From Hyphomicrobiales bacterium (lineage in GTDB: Bacteria; Pseudomonadota; Alphaproteobacteria; Rhizobiales; Beijerinckiaceae): a stretch of DNA of 64,000 nucleotides. Below the pieces are notes generated by a model that did not search any database, was not told the origin of the DNA, and saw nothing but the letters and a program-made list of their open reading frames with translations. The position numbers and the translations under genes are program-made. Within the stretch, counting starts at the first letter, position 1; every line of letters starts with the position of its first letter. The stretch spans positions 62,001 to 126,000 of the forward strand of contig CAKNFP010000001.1 of the NCBI GenBank assembly GCA_930633525.1, given 5' to 3'. Below are positions 27,169 through 35,933 of the stretch, piece after piece.

Positions 27169-27186
27169 ATACCAACCGGTTGGTAT
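27169..27186. promoter_or_regulatory. TetR operator candidate
   Basis: ATACCAACCGGTTGGTAT is a perfect 18-bp palindrome of the ACCAACCGGTTGGT type seen upstream of many TetR regulators. It sits between the TetR gene at 27142 and its upstream sequence. Confidence 0.7.
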
Positions 27187-27393
27187 GTTGTCAATCGCAT
27201 AAGCCCCGCAAGTCCAGAAGCCGCATGATGACGCCAACCACTACCGCTGGTGGCTCTCGCCGATCACGGGTGTCGGGTCATGGAGACGGTTTGCGATGCC
27301 GCCGCCCGGCCTGCCGGTCTCGGTCAACGGGCCGCAGGCTGATGGTTCTGCAGGCCCGTCTCATCGCCTATGCGCTGGTCGCTATGTGTCGTC

Positions 27394-28176
27394 TCAAAGG
27401 ATAGCGACGGCGCGCGTCCAGCCGGCCGAAGCCTTGCGTATTTTCACCGGGAAGCAGGAGACGGTGAAGCCGGTCGGGGGAAGGACCTCCAGCTGGTGCA
27501 GCTTCTCGAGATGGCAGTAAAGGCGTTCGCGTCCTGCCTTATGTCCTTCCCAGACGAGGCCGTAGTCGCCGGTCTCCTCCACTTTCTCGCGGGTGAAATT
27601 GAAAGGCGCGTCCCAGCTCCAGGCATCGGTGCCGGTTATCTTGATGCCCTGTCTCGCCAGGAACAGCGTCGCCTCGCGGCCGACGCCGCAGCCGGCGGTG
27701 ACATAGTCCTCACGCGCATAGCGGGAGCCGGCCCGCGTGTTGATCAGGACGATATCGAGGGGCTGGAGCGTGTGGCCGATCCTGTCGAGTTCTGCGGTGA
27801 CGTCGTCGACCGTCGCGACATAACCGTCCGGGAAGTGACGGAAATCGAGTTTCACGCCGGGCTTGAAGCACCAGTCGAGCGGGATCTCGTCGATGGTCGG
27901 CGAGGGCTCGCCACCCTCGACGAGGTCATGGTTGGTCGTGGGGTGGAAGTGATAGGGCGCATCGAGATGCGTTCCGTGATGGGTCGTCACCTCCAGCGTT
28001 TCAATCGCCCAGGCGGCGCCGTCGGGGAGATGATGCGCTTCCAGGCTCGGGAAGGACGTCCGCATGCGATCGATTGTCATGTCATGCGCGAGATAGGTGA
28101 TCTTCGGACGCGAAAAATCCGGATCGCTCACCACGTCGTTCTCAATGGGGATGGAGAGGTCAACGATACGCGCCAT
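27394..28176 (-). CDS. Cyclase family protein (kynurenine-formamidase-like metal hydrolase)
   Basis: A 260-residue protein of the cyclase/KynB superfamily. The metal motif HGTHLDAPYHF and preceding VTTHHG are present, with DIVLINTRAG and GTDAWSWDAPF later. Members hydrolyse N-formyl or cyclic amide and imide-like bonds, or isatin, using Zn or Mn. ATG 28176 is chosen; a GTG at 28182 is equally possible. It lies just downstream of the Liv ATPase gene and so probably acts on the imported compound. Confidence 0.83.
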   Translation of the reverse strand: MARIVDLSIPIENDVVSDPDFSRPKITYLAHDMTIDRMRTSFPSLEAHHLPDGAAWAIETLEVTTHHGTHLDAPYHFHPTTNHDLVEGGEPSPTIDEIPLDWCFKPGVKLDFRHFPDGYVATVDDVTAELDRIGHTLQPLDIVLINTRAGSRYAREDYVTAGCGVGREATLFLARQGIKITGTDAWSWDAPFNFTREKVEETGDYGLVWEGHKAGRERLYCHLEKLHQLEVLPPTGFTVSCFPVKIRKASAGWTRAVAIL

Positions 28177-28215
28177 CAGCACAATGTCCGTGTTGTCATT
28201 CTGGGGATCGGGCCA

Positions 28216-28905
28216 TCAGAGCCCGAGATAGGCGCGCCGGATCGCGGAATCTGCCGCAAGTTCCGCCGAGGCGCCCGTTGTCGTGATATGGCCGGTTTCC
28301 AGCACATAGGCGCGGTCCGTGGCCGCGAGCGCCATCTCGGCATTCTGCTCGGCCAGCAGAACAGTCATGCCCCTGGCCTTGAGCACGCCGATGAGCGCGC
28401 GGATCTGGTCGACGATGATCGGGGCCAACCCGAGCGTGGGCTCGTCCAGCATCAGCACCTTCGGCCGTGACATCAGGGCGCGTGCGATCGCGAGCATCTG
28501 CTGCTCGCCGCCGGACATGCTGCCGGCAAGCTGGCCGCTGCGTTCGCGCAGGCGGGGAAACAACTCCAGCATGTCCTCGCACAGGGCCGGGAAGTCACCG
28601 CCGATGAAGCCCATCTCGAGGTTCTCGAGCACGGTCATCTGCGGAAAGACATGGCGCCCCTCTGGCGACAGCGCGACGCCGCTGGCGACGCGCACATGGC
28701 TCGGTCGCCCGTAGAGTTCGTCGCCGTCGATGCGGATCGAACCTGAAGACGTCGCGAGGCCGAGGATCGCCTTGAGGATCGAGGACTTGCCGGCGCCGTT
28801 GGCGCCGATGAGCGCGACCGCTTCGCCACGCGCGGCGGTCAGCGCGATATCCTCGACCGCCCTGACCTTGCCATAGGTGACGCAGAGTCCGGAAAGCTCA
28901 AGCAT
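28216..28905 (-). CDS. Branched-chain/aromatic compound ABC transporter ATPase, LivF type
   Basis: A 229-residue ATPase. Walker A is GANGAGKSS, the signature is MSGGEQQMLAIARAL, Walker B is VLMLDEPTLGLAP and the switch region is LLAEQNAEMAL, all typical of LivF. Its start overlaps the end of the upstream permease-ATPase fusion by 8 bases. The Liv family also carries aromatic acids, urea and amides, so amino-acid transport should not be assumed. Confidence 0.92.
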   Translation of the reverse strand: MLELSGLCVTYGKVRAVEDIALTAARGEAVALIGANGAGKSSILKAILGLATSSGSIRIDGDELYGRPSHVRVASGVALSPEGRHVFPQMTVLENLEMGFIGGDFPALCEDMLELFPRLRERSGQLAGSMSGGEQQMLAIARALMSRPKVLMLDEPTLGLAPIIVDQIRALIGVLKARGMTVLLAEQNAEMALAATDRAYVLETGHITTTGASAELAADSAIRRAYLGL

Positions 28906-30655
28906 TCTGCGCCTCCTCCGCCTTGTAACCGCCGAGATAGGCTTCGATGACGGCCTTGTCGGCCTGGATTTCGGCGGGGGTGCCCTGGGCGATGAGACGG
29001 CCGCGATCGAGCACGATGATACGGTCGCAGAGCGCCATCATCATGCGCAGGTTGTGATCGACCAGGACGATCGTCAGGCCGCGCTGGCGCAGGCCACGCA
29101 GCAGATCGGCCAGCCGGTTGGCCTCGGTGTGGTTGAGGCCGGCCGCGGGCTCGTCCAGCATCAGAAGGCGCGGCCGTGTGGCCAGCGAGACGGCAATGGC
29201 CAGCATCTTCTGCTCGCCATAGGGAAGCGATCCCGCTTCGAGCGAGGCCCGCTCCGCCAGGCCGACGAAGGCCAGGCAGTCGAAGGCGCGCTGGATGCGT
29301 TTGGCTTCCCTCGCGCGCCAGCCGGCGCCGCGCAGCACCGAACTCAGGAGGGACGCGGGCTCCGGGCAACTCGTGGCGGCGAGCACGTTCTCGAAGACGG
29401 TCTGGCTGCCGCAGAGCGCGGCCTGCTGGAACGTCCGGGCCAGTCCATGCGCGACGAGGCTGCTCGGCGCGTCACCTGTCACCTTGCGCTCGCCATAGCG
29501 GACCTCACCCTCCGTTGGCGGGGTGAAACCGCTGATCAGCGACAGGCAGGTGGTCTTGCCGGCGCCGTTCGGGCCGATGATGCCGACGAGTTCGCCAGGC
29601 TCGATGCTCATGCGGACGTTGTCCACCGCGGTCAAGCCGCCGAAGCGCTTTGTGAGATCCGTCACGGTGAGGCGCGGGGAGGGCTCGAAGGCGATCTCGC
29701 CACCCTTGGCCGGCGCGCGGGGTGTGCGGAAGGGCGATGTCAGGCGGAAGAGAGGCGCGAGGCCAGCCGGCTGGATGCGGATGACGGCCAGCAGGATCAG
29801 CGCGAAAATGGCAATCCGATATTCATCGACGAAGCGCAGGGTCTCGGGAAGGGCCGCGAAGATGGCGCCGCCGAGAAGCGGGCCGATCAGCGTGCCCTTG
29901 CCGCCGAGAATGGCGATCAGCAGGCCCGTGGCCGAGAACATCGGATTGAACAGATCCGGCGTGAGGACGAGCGTGCGTGGAATGAACAGGACGCCGGCAA
30001 ATCCCGCCAGGCCGCCGGAGAGCGCGATGGCGATGACGCGTTGGCGCACGGTGCGAATGCCGATGCTCTCGGCGAGATCATTGGATTCGCGGATGACCTT
30101 CCAGGACCGGCCGGTGGGGCTGTTGAGCAGCCGATGCACGATGAACACGGCAAGGCCGAGCCCGAGCAGCGTCGCCAGAAGATAGTATTGGTGGAAGACG
30201 AGACCGAGCGACTCGATGGCCTCGACGCGCGGGCGCCGCACGATCAGGCCGAGCGGCCCGCGCGTGAGATCGACCCAGTTGGAGACGACGAGGCGCAGAA
30301 TCTCGGCCGTCGTCAATGTGGCGATGGCGAAATAGGCGCCGCCCAGCCGCACAGAGGCGAAACCGACCAGGGCGCCGAGAAGAGCCGCCGGTATCGGCGC
30401 GAACAGCAGGGTCACCCAATAATTGACGCCGAAGTTGATGATCGCCAGCCCGGCGACATAGGCGCTGAGCCCGAAGAAGGCGGCGTGACCGAAGGAAATC
30501 AGGCCGAGATAGCCCACGGTGAGGTTGATCGACAGGCCAAAGATCGCGAGCACCGCGGCATAGGCCATGAGGCCGCTGTAATAGCTTTGCCCGGCGAGCA
30601 GGAAGGGCGCCGCGATCGCGAGGGCGATTGCGAGGATGATCAGGAGACGTCTCAT
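28898..30655 (-). CDS. Fused Liv-type ABC permease and ATPase (LivM-LivG)
   Basis: A 585-residue protein joining two subunits that are usually separate. Residues 1 to about 300 form a LivM permease (about 8-9 helices; YLGLISFGHAAFFGLSAY, AILGGKGTLIGPLLG). After a linker (about 305-325), an ATPase follows with Walker A GPNGAGKTT (361-369), LivG-type signature LPYGEQKMLAIA, Walker B RLLMLDEPAAGL and LVDHNLRMMM. There is no frameshift or internal stop. ATG 30655 overlaps the LivH stop (ATGA). Confidence 0.93.
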   Translation of the reverse strand: MRRLLIILAIALAIAAPFLLAGQSYYSGLMAYAAVLAIFGLSINLTVGYLGLISFGHAAFFGLSAYVAGLAIINFGVNYWVTLLFAPIPAALLGALVGFASVRLGGAYFAIATLTTAEILRLVVSNWVDLTRGPLGLIVRRPRVEAIESLGLVFHQYYLLATLLGLGLAVFIVHRLLNSPTGRSWKVIRESNDLAESIGIRTVRQRVIAIALSGGLAGFAGVLFIPRTLVLTPDLFNPMFSATGLLIAILGGKGTLIGPLLGGAIFAALPETLRFVDEYRIAIFALILLAVIRIQPAGLAPLFRLTSPFRTPRAPAKGGEIAFEPSPRLTVTDLTKRFGGLTAVDNVRMSIEPGELVGIIGPNGAGKTTCLSLISGFTPPTEGEVRYGERKVTGDAPSSLVAHGLARTFQQAALCGSQTVFENVLAATSCPEPASLLSSVLRGAGWRAREAKRIQRAFDCLAFVGLAERASLEAGSLPYGEQKMLAIAVSLATRPRLLMLDEPAAGLNHTEANRLADLLRGLRQRGLTIVLVDHNLRMMMALCDRIIVLDRGRLIAQGTPAEIQADKAVIEAYLGGYKAEEAQNA

Positions 30656-31521
30656 CGGGCACGCCCCGCGAAAAGGCCATGCGGCCGGATGAGAAGGCAC
30701 ATGAGAAGCAGAGCGTAAATGATGGCGGTGCCCATTTCCTGAGGCATGAAGGCGCTGGCCAAAGCTTCGAGCAGGCCGAGCAGCAGCCCGCAGATGACAG
30801 CGCCGGTCGCGTTCCCCATGCCGCCGATGACGACGACCACGAAGGCGGTGATGATGGCGTGCTGACCCATGGACGGCGTGAAGAGGCTGACCGGCGCGAT
30901 GAGGGCTCCGGCCGCTGCCGCTATCCCGGCCGCTCCCAGGAAAGTCAGGGTGCGGATGCGTGCGACGTCGATACCGACGACCTGCGCGGCGAATTCGCTC
31001 TGAGCGACAGCCCTGATGCGACGTCCCACGAGCGTGCGGCGCAGGACATATTCGATGGCGAGCAGGATGACGATGCCCGCGGCCAGCACGAGCAGCCGGT
31101 GGTTGGTGATGACGACCGAGCCTAGGGATAGAGTTCCCTCCAGCCCCTCGACGCGGGATGGATTGGGCCCCCAGGTGGACAGGACCGATTGATGGAGCAG
31201 CAGGCTGACGGCGAACGTGCTGAGCAGTACGGTCGACGGGCCATCCTTCGTCGGCAGGACCGGCCGCACGGCGATCAGGTCGACAAGCGCGGCGATGATG
31301 ATGACGGCAACGATGGCCAGTATGAGCGCGAGGCCATAGGGCAGGCCGAGCATCGTGGTGGCAACGACGGCCATGAGGCCGCCCAGCATGTAGAGCTCGC
31401 CATGCGAGAAATTGATGACGTGGAGCACGCCGAAGATCATGGTCAGGCCGAGCGCCACGAGGGCATAGGCCATGCCCTGGGTCAGCCCGTTCACGGCTTG
31501 CTGAAGGAGAAGTTCAAGCAT
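30652..31521 (-). CDS. Branched-chain/aromatic compound ABC transporter permease, LivH type
   Basis: A 289-residue inner-membrane permease with about eight helices. LivH hallmarks are NGLTQGMAYALVALGLTMIFG, VINFSHGELYMLGG and, near the C-terminus, VVVIGGMGNATGAVICG. It follows the binding-protein gene after a 78-base gap containing a strong hairpin, and overlaps the fused permease-ATPase gene. Confidence 0.93.
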   Translation of the reverse strand: MLELLLQQAVNGLTQGMAYALVALGLTMIFGVLHVINFSHGELYMLGGLMAVVATTMLGLPYGLALILAIVAVIIIAALVDLIAVRPVLPTKDGPSTVLLSTFAVSLLLHQSVLSTWGPNPSRVEGLEGTLSLGSVVITNHRLLVLAAGIVILLAIEYVLRRTLVGRRIRAVAQSEFAAQVVGIDVARIRTLTFLGAAGIAAAAGALIAPVSLFTPSMGQHAIITAFVVVVIGGMGNATGAVICGLLLGLLEALASAFMPQEMGTAIIYALLLMCLLIRPHGLFAGRAR

Positions 31522-31545
31522 CGCATTGTTCCGGCATGCAGCCGC

Positions 31546-31573
31546 GGGAGGCGCGCGTGACGCGCATCCTCCC
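31546..31573 (-). terminator. Strong intra-operon hairpin between livK-like and livH-like genes
   Basis: GGGAGG (31546-31551) pairs with CCTCCC (31568-31573), and GCGCG/CGCGC inside extends the stem to a TGA loop. No T run follows on the transcribed strand. This suits 3'-end protection or partial attenuation that leaves the binding protein made in excess of the membrane subunits. Confidence 0.5.
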
Positions 31574-31599
31574 GATGGCCTTTGGATCTGTCGGGGCGA

Positions 31600-32712
31600 C
31601 TATCGGTCGACTACGATCTCGCCAGACTTGACGGACAACCGGAGCAGCTCACCGCTGGAAGCCTGACCGTTCTTGTCGAAGGTGACTTCACCACGGGGCG
31701 TTTCCCATTTGCCTTCATGGATGGTCTTGGCGATCTTGGCGGTGTCGTCGGCGGTTCCCGCCTTGTCCATCGCCTTGGCAGCGATCCAGACAGTTTCGAA
31801 GCCGAGGACTTCGATCTTCTCGGGCTTGCGGCCGAATTTCTTCTGGAAAGCTTCGACGAAGCGCTTGTTGAAGGCGTTGTCGATCGCGGGGACGTAGATG
31901 TCCGCGCTGAAGGCCTGTTCCGCCGCCGCGCCAGCGATCTTGACGCCCTCGGAATTGAGGATGCCTGGCATCAGGCAGCGGTGGCCCTTGAATCCGAGGT
32001 CAGAGAGAACGCGCAGGATATTGCCGTACTGCTCCATGTTCGAGCCGACGATGCAGATCGTGTCCGCGCCGGATGAGCGCGCGTTCGTGGACATCGCCGC
32101 AAAATCATTCTGCTGCATGCCGAAGGTGTCGGAATAGGCCAGCTTGTTGCCGAACAATTCCTTCATATGTTTGATCGTGACCTGGCCGAAGTCGCTGTTT
32201 TCAGCAAGAATAGCGACCTTCTCCGGCTTGATCGTTTCCAGAAGGAATGTATCGAACGACTTCGCATCTTGCGCCGTCGTTGTGTTCATGCGGAAAACCT
32301 TGTCATAGCCGGATTTCGTGACGTCCGGATGCTTCGGCACCGCCGCCATGAAAATGGCGTCCTCGCCCTCGACAACCGGAATGGCCGCCAGCGCCACGCT
32401 GCTGGAGATCTCGCCGGCGATCACCTTCACCTTGTCCTGGGTGAGCAGGCGCTGGATCGCGGCGACACCCTCGGGTGGCGAGAAGTTGGTGTCGTAGGTC
32501 ACGAGCTCGATCTTGCGGCCGCCAAGGATGCCGCCGTCCTGGTTGAGCATCTCGACCGCGAGCTGCGCTCCCTCGACATTCTGCTTGCCGATGAGGGTCT
32601 TGATCGGATTGATCAGGCCGAGCTTGACCGGATCGGCTGCGTTCGCCTGGCCGGCTACGGCAAGGATGGCACCGAAGGTGAGCGCGGTCAGGTGGCGCTT
32701 AAGAATTATCAT
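31600..32712 (-). CDS. Liv-type ABC transporter substrate-binding protein
   Basis: A 370-residue periplasmic protein with a signal peptide ending AGQANA. The Peripla_BP_6/LivK pattern is present: VKLGLINPIKTLIGKQNVEG, GGRKIELVTYDTNFSPP, IAGEISSSVALAAIPVVEG and VAILAENSDFGQ. ATG 32712 has GGGAGGA upstream; a start at 32742 would add 10 residues. It is the first gene of the leftward transport operon, divergent from a TetR gene. The ligand is probably shared with the enzymes at 33498-41885. Confidence 0.9.
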   Translation of the reverse strand: MIILKRHLTALTFGAILAVAGQANAADPVKLGLINPIKTLIGKQNVEGAQLAVEMLNQDGGILGGRKIELVTYDTNFSPPEGVAAIQRLLTQDKVKVIAGEISSSVALAAIPVVEGEDAIFMAAVPKHPDVTKSGYDKVFRMNTTTAQDAKSFDTFLLETIKPEKVAILAENSDFGQVTIKHMKELFGNKLAYSDTFGMQQNDFAAMSTNARSSGADTICIVGSNMEQYGNILRVLSDLGFKGHRCLMPGILNSEGVKIAGAAAEQAFSADIYVPAIDNAFNKRFVEAFQKKFGRKPEKIEVLGFETVWIAAKAMDKAGTADDTAKIAKTIHEGKWETPRGEVTFDKNGQASSGELLRLSVKSGEIVVDR

Positions 32713-32752
32713 GACATTCCTCCCTATATGCGCGGCACACAATCCAACTTTC

Positions 32753-32772
32753 GCGCTTGTGTCAAGCGCTTG
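32753..32772. promoter_or_regulatory. Operator candidate between livK-like and tetR genes
   Basis: GCGCTTG-TGT-CAAGCGC (32753-32769) is a perfect 7-3-7 inverted repeat, and CAAGCGCTTG (32763-32772) is a second, overlapping palindrome. The minus-strand TTGACA (32760-32765), a likely -35 element of the transport operon, lies inside it. The divergent TetR protein at 32818 is the natural candidate to bind here and could repress both directions. Confidence 0.6.
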
Positions 32773-32817
32773 CTTTAATCAGTTGACTGCATTACACGAA
32801 GGCGTGGAGGAAATTGC

Positions 32818-33474
32818 ATGAGGCATGTTCAGGATGTCGCATCAGACACGCGCGAGCGGTTGATGGACGTCGCGGAGCGTCTGTTTGCTGAGCGTGGCTA
32901 CAGCAACGTGCCGACAAGGATGATTGCAGAAGAGGCGAGCGCCAATACCGCTGCCGTGCACTATCATTTCGGTTCGAAGGAGCGTCTGCTGGAGGCGGTC
33001 TTCCATCGCCGGCTGGAGCCGATGAACAGGGAGCGGATCGCCAAGATCAAGGAGGCGATGGCCGCATCAGGCGACAGCCGGCCCGATGTCGAGGTGGTGC
33101 TGCGCGCGTTCATCGAGCCCACGCTGCGCAAGCCGCGCGACGATGGCGAGCGCGCGTTTCGCCTGCTGTCCGGCCGCGCATCCACAGATCCCAATCCCGA
33201 GGTCAAGCGGATCCTGTTTCAGGCCTATGATGAAGTGGCGCGCTCCTTTGCCGACGCCATCTCCAAGGCCTGTCCGGATCTGTCGGCCGAGGAGCTGTTT
33301 TGGCGGGTCGCCTGTGTCTACGGCGCGATGCTTTACATTCGTGCCGACAACGGCCGGCTGCAGCCGGTCTTCGGCGAGGAATTCAGCCTGGCCGATCCCG
33401 AAGGCGCGCTGCGCTACGCCATCGCCTTCATGAAGGCCGGCATGCAGGCTTCTCCCGCCGGCCCTGTCGACTGA
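32818..33474 (+). CDS. TetR family transcriptional regulator
   Basis: A 218-residue regulator. The N-terminal helix-turn-helix reads ERLMDVAERLFAERGYSNVPTRMIAEEASANTAAVHYHFGSKERLLEAVF. The C-terminal domain has VLRAFIEPTLRKPRDDG, as in the CmeR/DUF1956-like branch. ATG 32818 has GGAGG upstream. It is divergent from the Liv operon and 23 bases before the amidohydrolase gene, so it probably controls uptake and catabolism together. Confidence 0.9.
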   Translation: MRHVQDVASDTRERLMDVAERLFAERGYSNVPTRMIAEEASANTAAVHYHFGSKERLLEAVFHRRLEPMNRERIAKIKEAMAASGDSRPDVEVVLRAFIEPTLRKPRDDGERAFRLLSGRASTDPNPEVKRILFQAYDEVARSFADAISKACPDLSAEELFWRVACVYGAMLYIRADNGRLQPVFGEEFSLADPEGALRYAIAFMKAGMQASPAGPVD

Positions 33475-33497
33475 CGTTCAAACTGGAGAGATCAACG

Positions 33498-34904
33498 GTG
33501 CCCACAAAGATCTTGCTCAAAGGCGGGCAGGTGATTGGCGGTCCGCGCGAGCCGGCGGATGTGCTGATCGAAGGCGATATCATCGCCGCCATCGGTCCGT
33601 CGATCGACGCCGGCGACGCGGAGGTTATCGACGTTTCCGGCATGCTTGTCGCGCCGGGCTTTGTCGATACGCACCGGCATATCTGGCAGACCTCGATCCG
33701 TGGTGTCGCCGCCGACTGGAGCCTCGTGGAGTATATCCGCTTCATCCGGCTCGGCTACGCGACGGCCTACCGGCCGGAGGATGTCTGGATCAGCACCTAT
33801 GCGGGTGCGCTCGAGGCGCTTGACGCCGGCATCACGACCATCTGCGACTTCTGCCATATCATGCGCACACCCGAGCATGCCGACGCCGGCATCGACGGGC
33901 TGGACCGTTCCGGCATAAGGGGCCAATTCTACTATGGCTTCTATGACGTACCGTCCGAGCCGCGCAGCTTCACCGATCACGACGCCCGCGTGCGGCATGC
34001 GCGCCAGTTTTTCGACGCGCGCTTCCGTGCCCGTCCCGCCAGCGCCCTCGTGACGATGGGCGTCGCGTTGACGGAGTTCAACCTCATACCGGTGGCCCAC
34101 ACCGCCGACGAGATCACCGTCGCACGGGACTTCGATATCCCGATGACCATGCATATGGGCACCCTCTCGACGCCTGACAGCGTCGCGCGCCTGGCGCAAG
34201 CTGGTCTGCTCGGTCCCCGTATGCTCCATGTTCATTGCAACGCGTCGAGCGACGACGAACTGAAGGCCATCGCCGACAGCGGCGGGGCGCTCAGCGTCAC
34301 GCCGGAGACGGAGCTGCAGATGGGCATGGGCATTCCCGTCATCAACCGGGCGCTCGCCGTCGGACTGCGCCCCACGCTCGGCATCGATATCGTTTCGGAC
34401 TATTCCGGCGACATGTTCGCGCAGATGCGCATCGCGCTGCAGACGGCGCGGGCGATCGACAACCAGAAGGTGCTGGATTCCGGCCGCATGCCGCCCGAGA
34501 TCGATCTGAAGGTGGCCGACGCCTATGATTTCGCGACGATCGACGGTGCCAGGGCCATCGGCCTTGATGCAAAGGTCGGTTCGCTCGCCGTCGGGAAACA
34601 GGCGGACATCATCACGGTCCGGCAGGATGGCATTCATCACGCGCCGCGCACGCCGGACCCTGTCGCATCCCTCGTTCTGCAGGTGCGGCCGTCCGACATC
34701 GACAGCGTCTTTGTGGCCGGGCAGGCGCGCAAGCGCAACGGCCGCCTCGTCGGCGTCGATGTCGAGGCGGTGAGGGCTCGCGCGCAGGCTTCGTCGGACC
34801 ATCTGGCCGCCGCTTTTGCCGAGGCCATGCAAAAGACCGGGCAGACGGCCACGCGGGCGACCTACGGCTCGGAACTCGCCCGCGCCACGGGAGGGCATGT
34901 ATGA
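33498..34904 (+). CDS. Amidohydrolase family protein (cytosine deaminase/chlorohydrolase type)
   Basis: A 468-residue metal hydrolase of the TRZ/ATZ-cytosine deaminase group. Metal ligands are visible: HxH in DTHRHIW, a His in MTMHMGT, a His in MLHVHCNASSDDE and the catalytic Asp in GIDIVSDYSGDMF. The C-terminus has the usual GSLAVGKQADIITV. The reaction would be hydrolytic deamination or ring opening of an N-heterocycle. GTG 33498 with GGAGAG upstream is the start; the frame runs open through the TetR gene but that part is a shadow. Confidence 0.85.
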   Translation: MPTKILLKGGQVIGGPREPADVLIEGDIIAAIGPSIDAGDAEVIDVSGMLVAPGFVDTHRHIWQTSIRGVAADWSLVEYIRFIRLGYATAYRPEDVWISTYAGALEALDAGITTICDFCHIMRTPEHADAGIDGLDRSGIRGQFYYGFYDVPSEPRSFTDHDARVRHARQFFDARFRARPASALVTMGVALTEFNLIPVAHTADEITVARDFDIPMTMHMGTLSTPDSVARLAQAGLLGPRMLHVHCNASSDDELKAIADSGGALSVTPETELQMGMGIPVINRALAVGLRPTLGIDIVSDYSGDMFAQMRIALQTARAIDNQKVLDSGRMPPEIDLKVADAYDFATIDGARAIGLDAKVGSLAVGKQADIITVRQDGIHHAPRTPDPVASLVLQVRPSDIDSVFVAGQARKRNGRLVGVDVEAVRARAQASSDHLAAAFAEAMQKTGQTATRATYGSELARATGGHV

Positions 34905-35932
34905 TGAAGCTCGCCAGTCTCGCGGACGGGCGTGACGGCCGCCTGGTCGTCGTTTCTCCAGATCTCAGCCGCGCGGCGGACGCTGGCGCCATAGCGCCGA
35001 CCCTGCAGGCGGCGCTGGATCGTTGGGCCGACGCGGCACCACGGTTACAAGAACTCTCCGAGCGGCTGGCTAGCGGAACGGAAGCCGGCTTTGCTTTCGA
35101 CACGGCGGCCTGTGCGTCGCCGCTGCCGCGCGCCTTCCAATGGGCCGATGGCTCAGCCTATGTGAACCATGTCGACCTCGTGCGGCGTGCGCGTGGCGCC
35201 GAACTCCCGGCTTCGTTCTGGGTCGATCCGCTGATGTACCAGGGCGGCTCCGACGCGTTTCTCGGCCCATGCGATCCGATTACCTTGCCGGATCCCGCAT
35301 GGGGTGTGGACTTCGAGGGCGAGATCGCCGTCATCGTTGACGATCTGCCGCTCGGTGCCAGCCGCGCTGAAGCGCTCGATGCGATCCGGCTGGTGATGCT
35401 GTGCAACGACGTGTCGCTGCGCAATCTCATCCCCGGCGAACTGGCGAAGGGCTTCGGCTTTTTCCAGTCCAAGCCCGCCTCCGCCTTCTCGCCGGTGGCC
35501 GTCACCCCCGAGGCGCTGGGGCCCGTGTGGAAAGAGGGGCGCCTCTCCCTGCCGCTCCATAGCTGGCTCAATGGCGCCGAATTCGGCAAGCCGGATGCCG
35601 GTGTGGACATGACCTTTGACTTCGGCACGCTGATCGCCCATGCGGCGCGCTCCCGCCGCCTTTCGGCGGGGACCATCATCGGGTCGGGCACCGTCTCCAA
35701 CCGTGGCGAGGACGGTGGACCGGGCCGGCGCGTGGATGAGGGGGGCGTCGGCTATTCCTGTATCGCTGAACTGCGCATGATCGAGGCCATTCAGATGGGT
35801 AAACCCGTGACGCCTTTCATGCAGCCGGGCGACACCGTGCGTATCGAGATGTTCGATGGCGCGGGGAAGTCGATCTTCGGTGCCATCGACCAGCGCTTTC
35901 TCCCCTCGGACCCTGCAGCAAAGGCGGCGTAA
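34901..35932 (+). CDS. Fumarylacetoacetate hydrolase (FAH) family protein
   Basis: A 343-residue protein. The FAH metal site is recognisable: GVDFEGEIAVIVDD (the ExE pair) and LVMLCNDVSLRN (Asp). GTIIGSGTVSNRGE and the C-terminal FMQPGDTVRIEMFD are also typical. It would cleave or decarboxylate a dioxo or hydroxy-oxo acid. The start overlaps the amidohydrolase stop (ATGA). Length and the helical N-terminal domain fit the FAH type rather than small hydratases. Confidence 0.87.
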   Translation: MMKLASLADGRDGRLVVVSPDLSRAADAGAIAPTLQAALDRWADAAPRLQELSERLASGTEAGFAFDTAACASPLPRAFQWADGSAYVNHVDLVRRARGAELPASFWVDPLMYQGGSDAFLGPCDPITLPDPAWGVDFEGEIAVIVDDLPLGASRAEALDAIRLVMLCNDVSLRNLIPGELAKGFGFFQSKPASAFSPVAVTPEALGPVWKEGRLSLPLHSWLNGAEFGKPDAGVDMTFDFGTLIAHAARSRRLSAGTIIGSGTVSNRGEDGGPGRRVDEGGVGYSCIAELRMIEAIQMGKPVTPFMQPGDTVRIEMFDGAGKSIFGAIDQRFLPSDPAAKAA

Positions 35933-35933
35933 C

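Noticed and set aside
27187-27393. Small gene upstream of the TetR gene
   Set aside because: Short open frames overlap the end of the cyclase gene and carry no recognisable motif or ribosome site.
28877-30718. 613-codon open frame on the plus strand
   Set aside because: It lies antisense to the LivM-LivG fusion, which has full motif support. The translation is low-complexity Arg/Gly/Asp/Gln-rich, as expected for the reverse of a GC-rich gene.
27394-32712. Branched-chain amino acid import as the role of the Liv operon
   Set aside because: The family carries many compounds, and the linked genes are for degradation of a cyclic compound.
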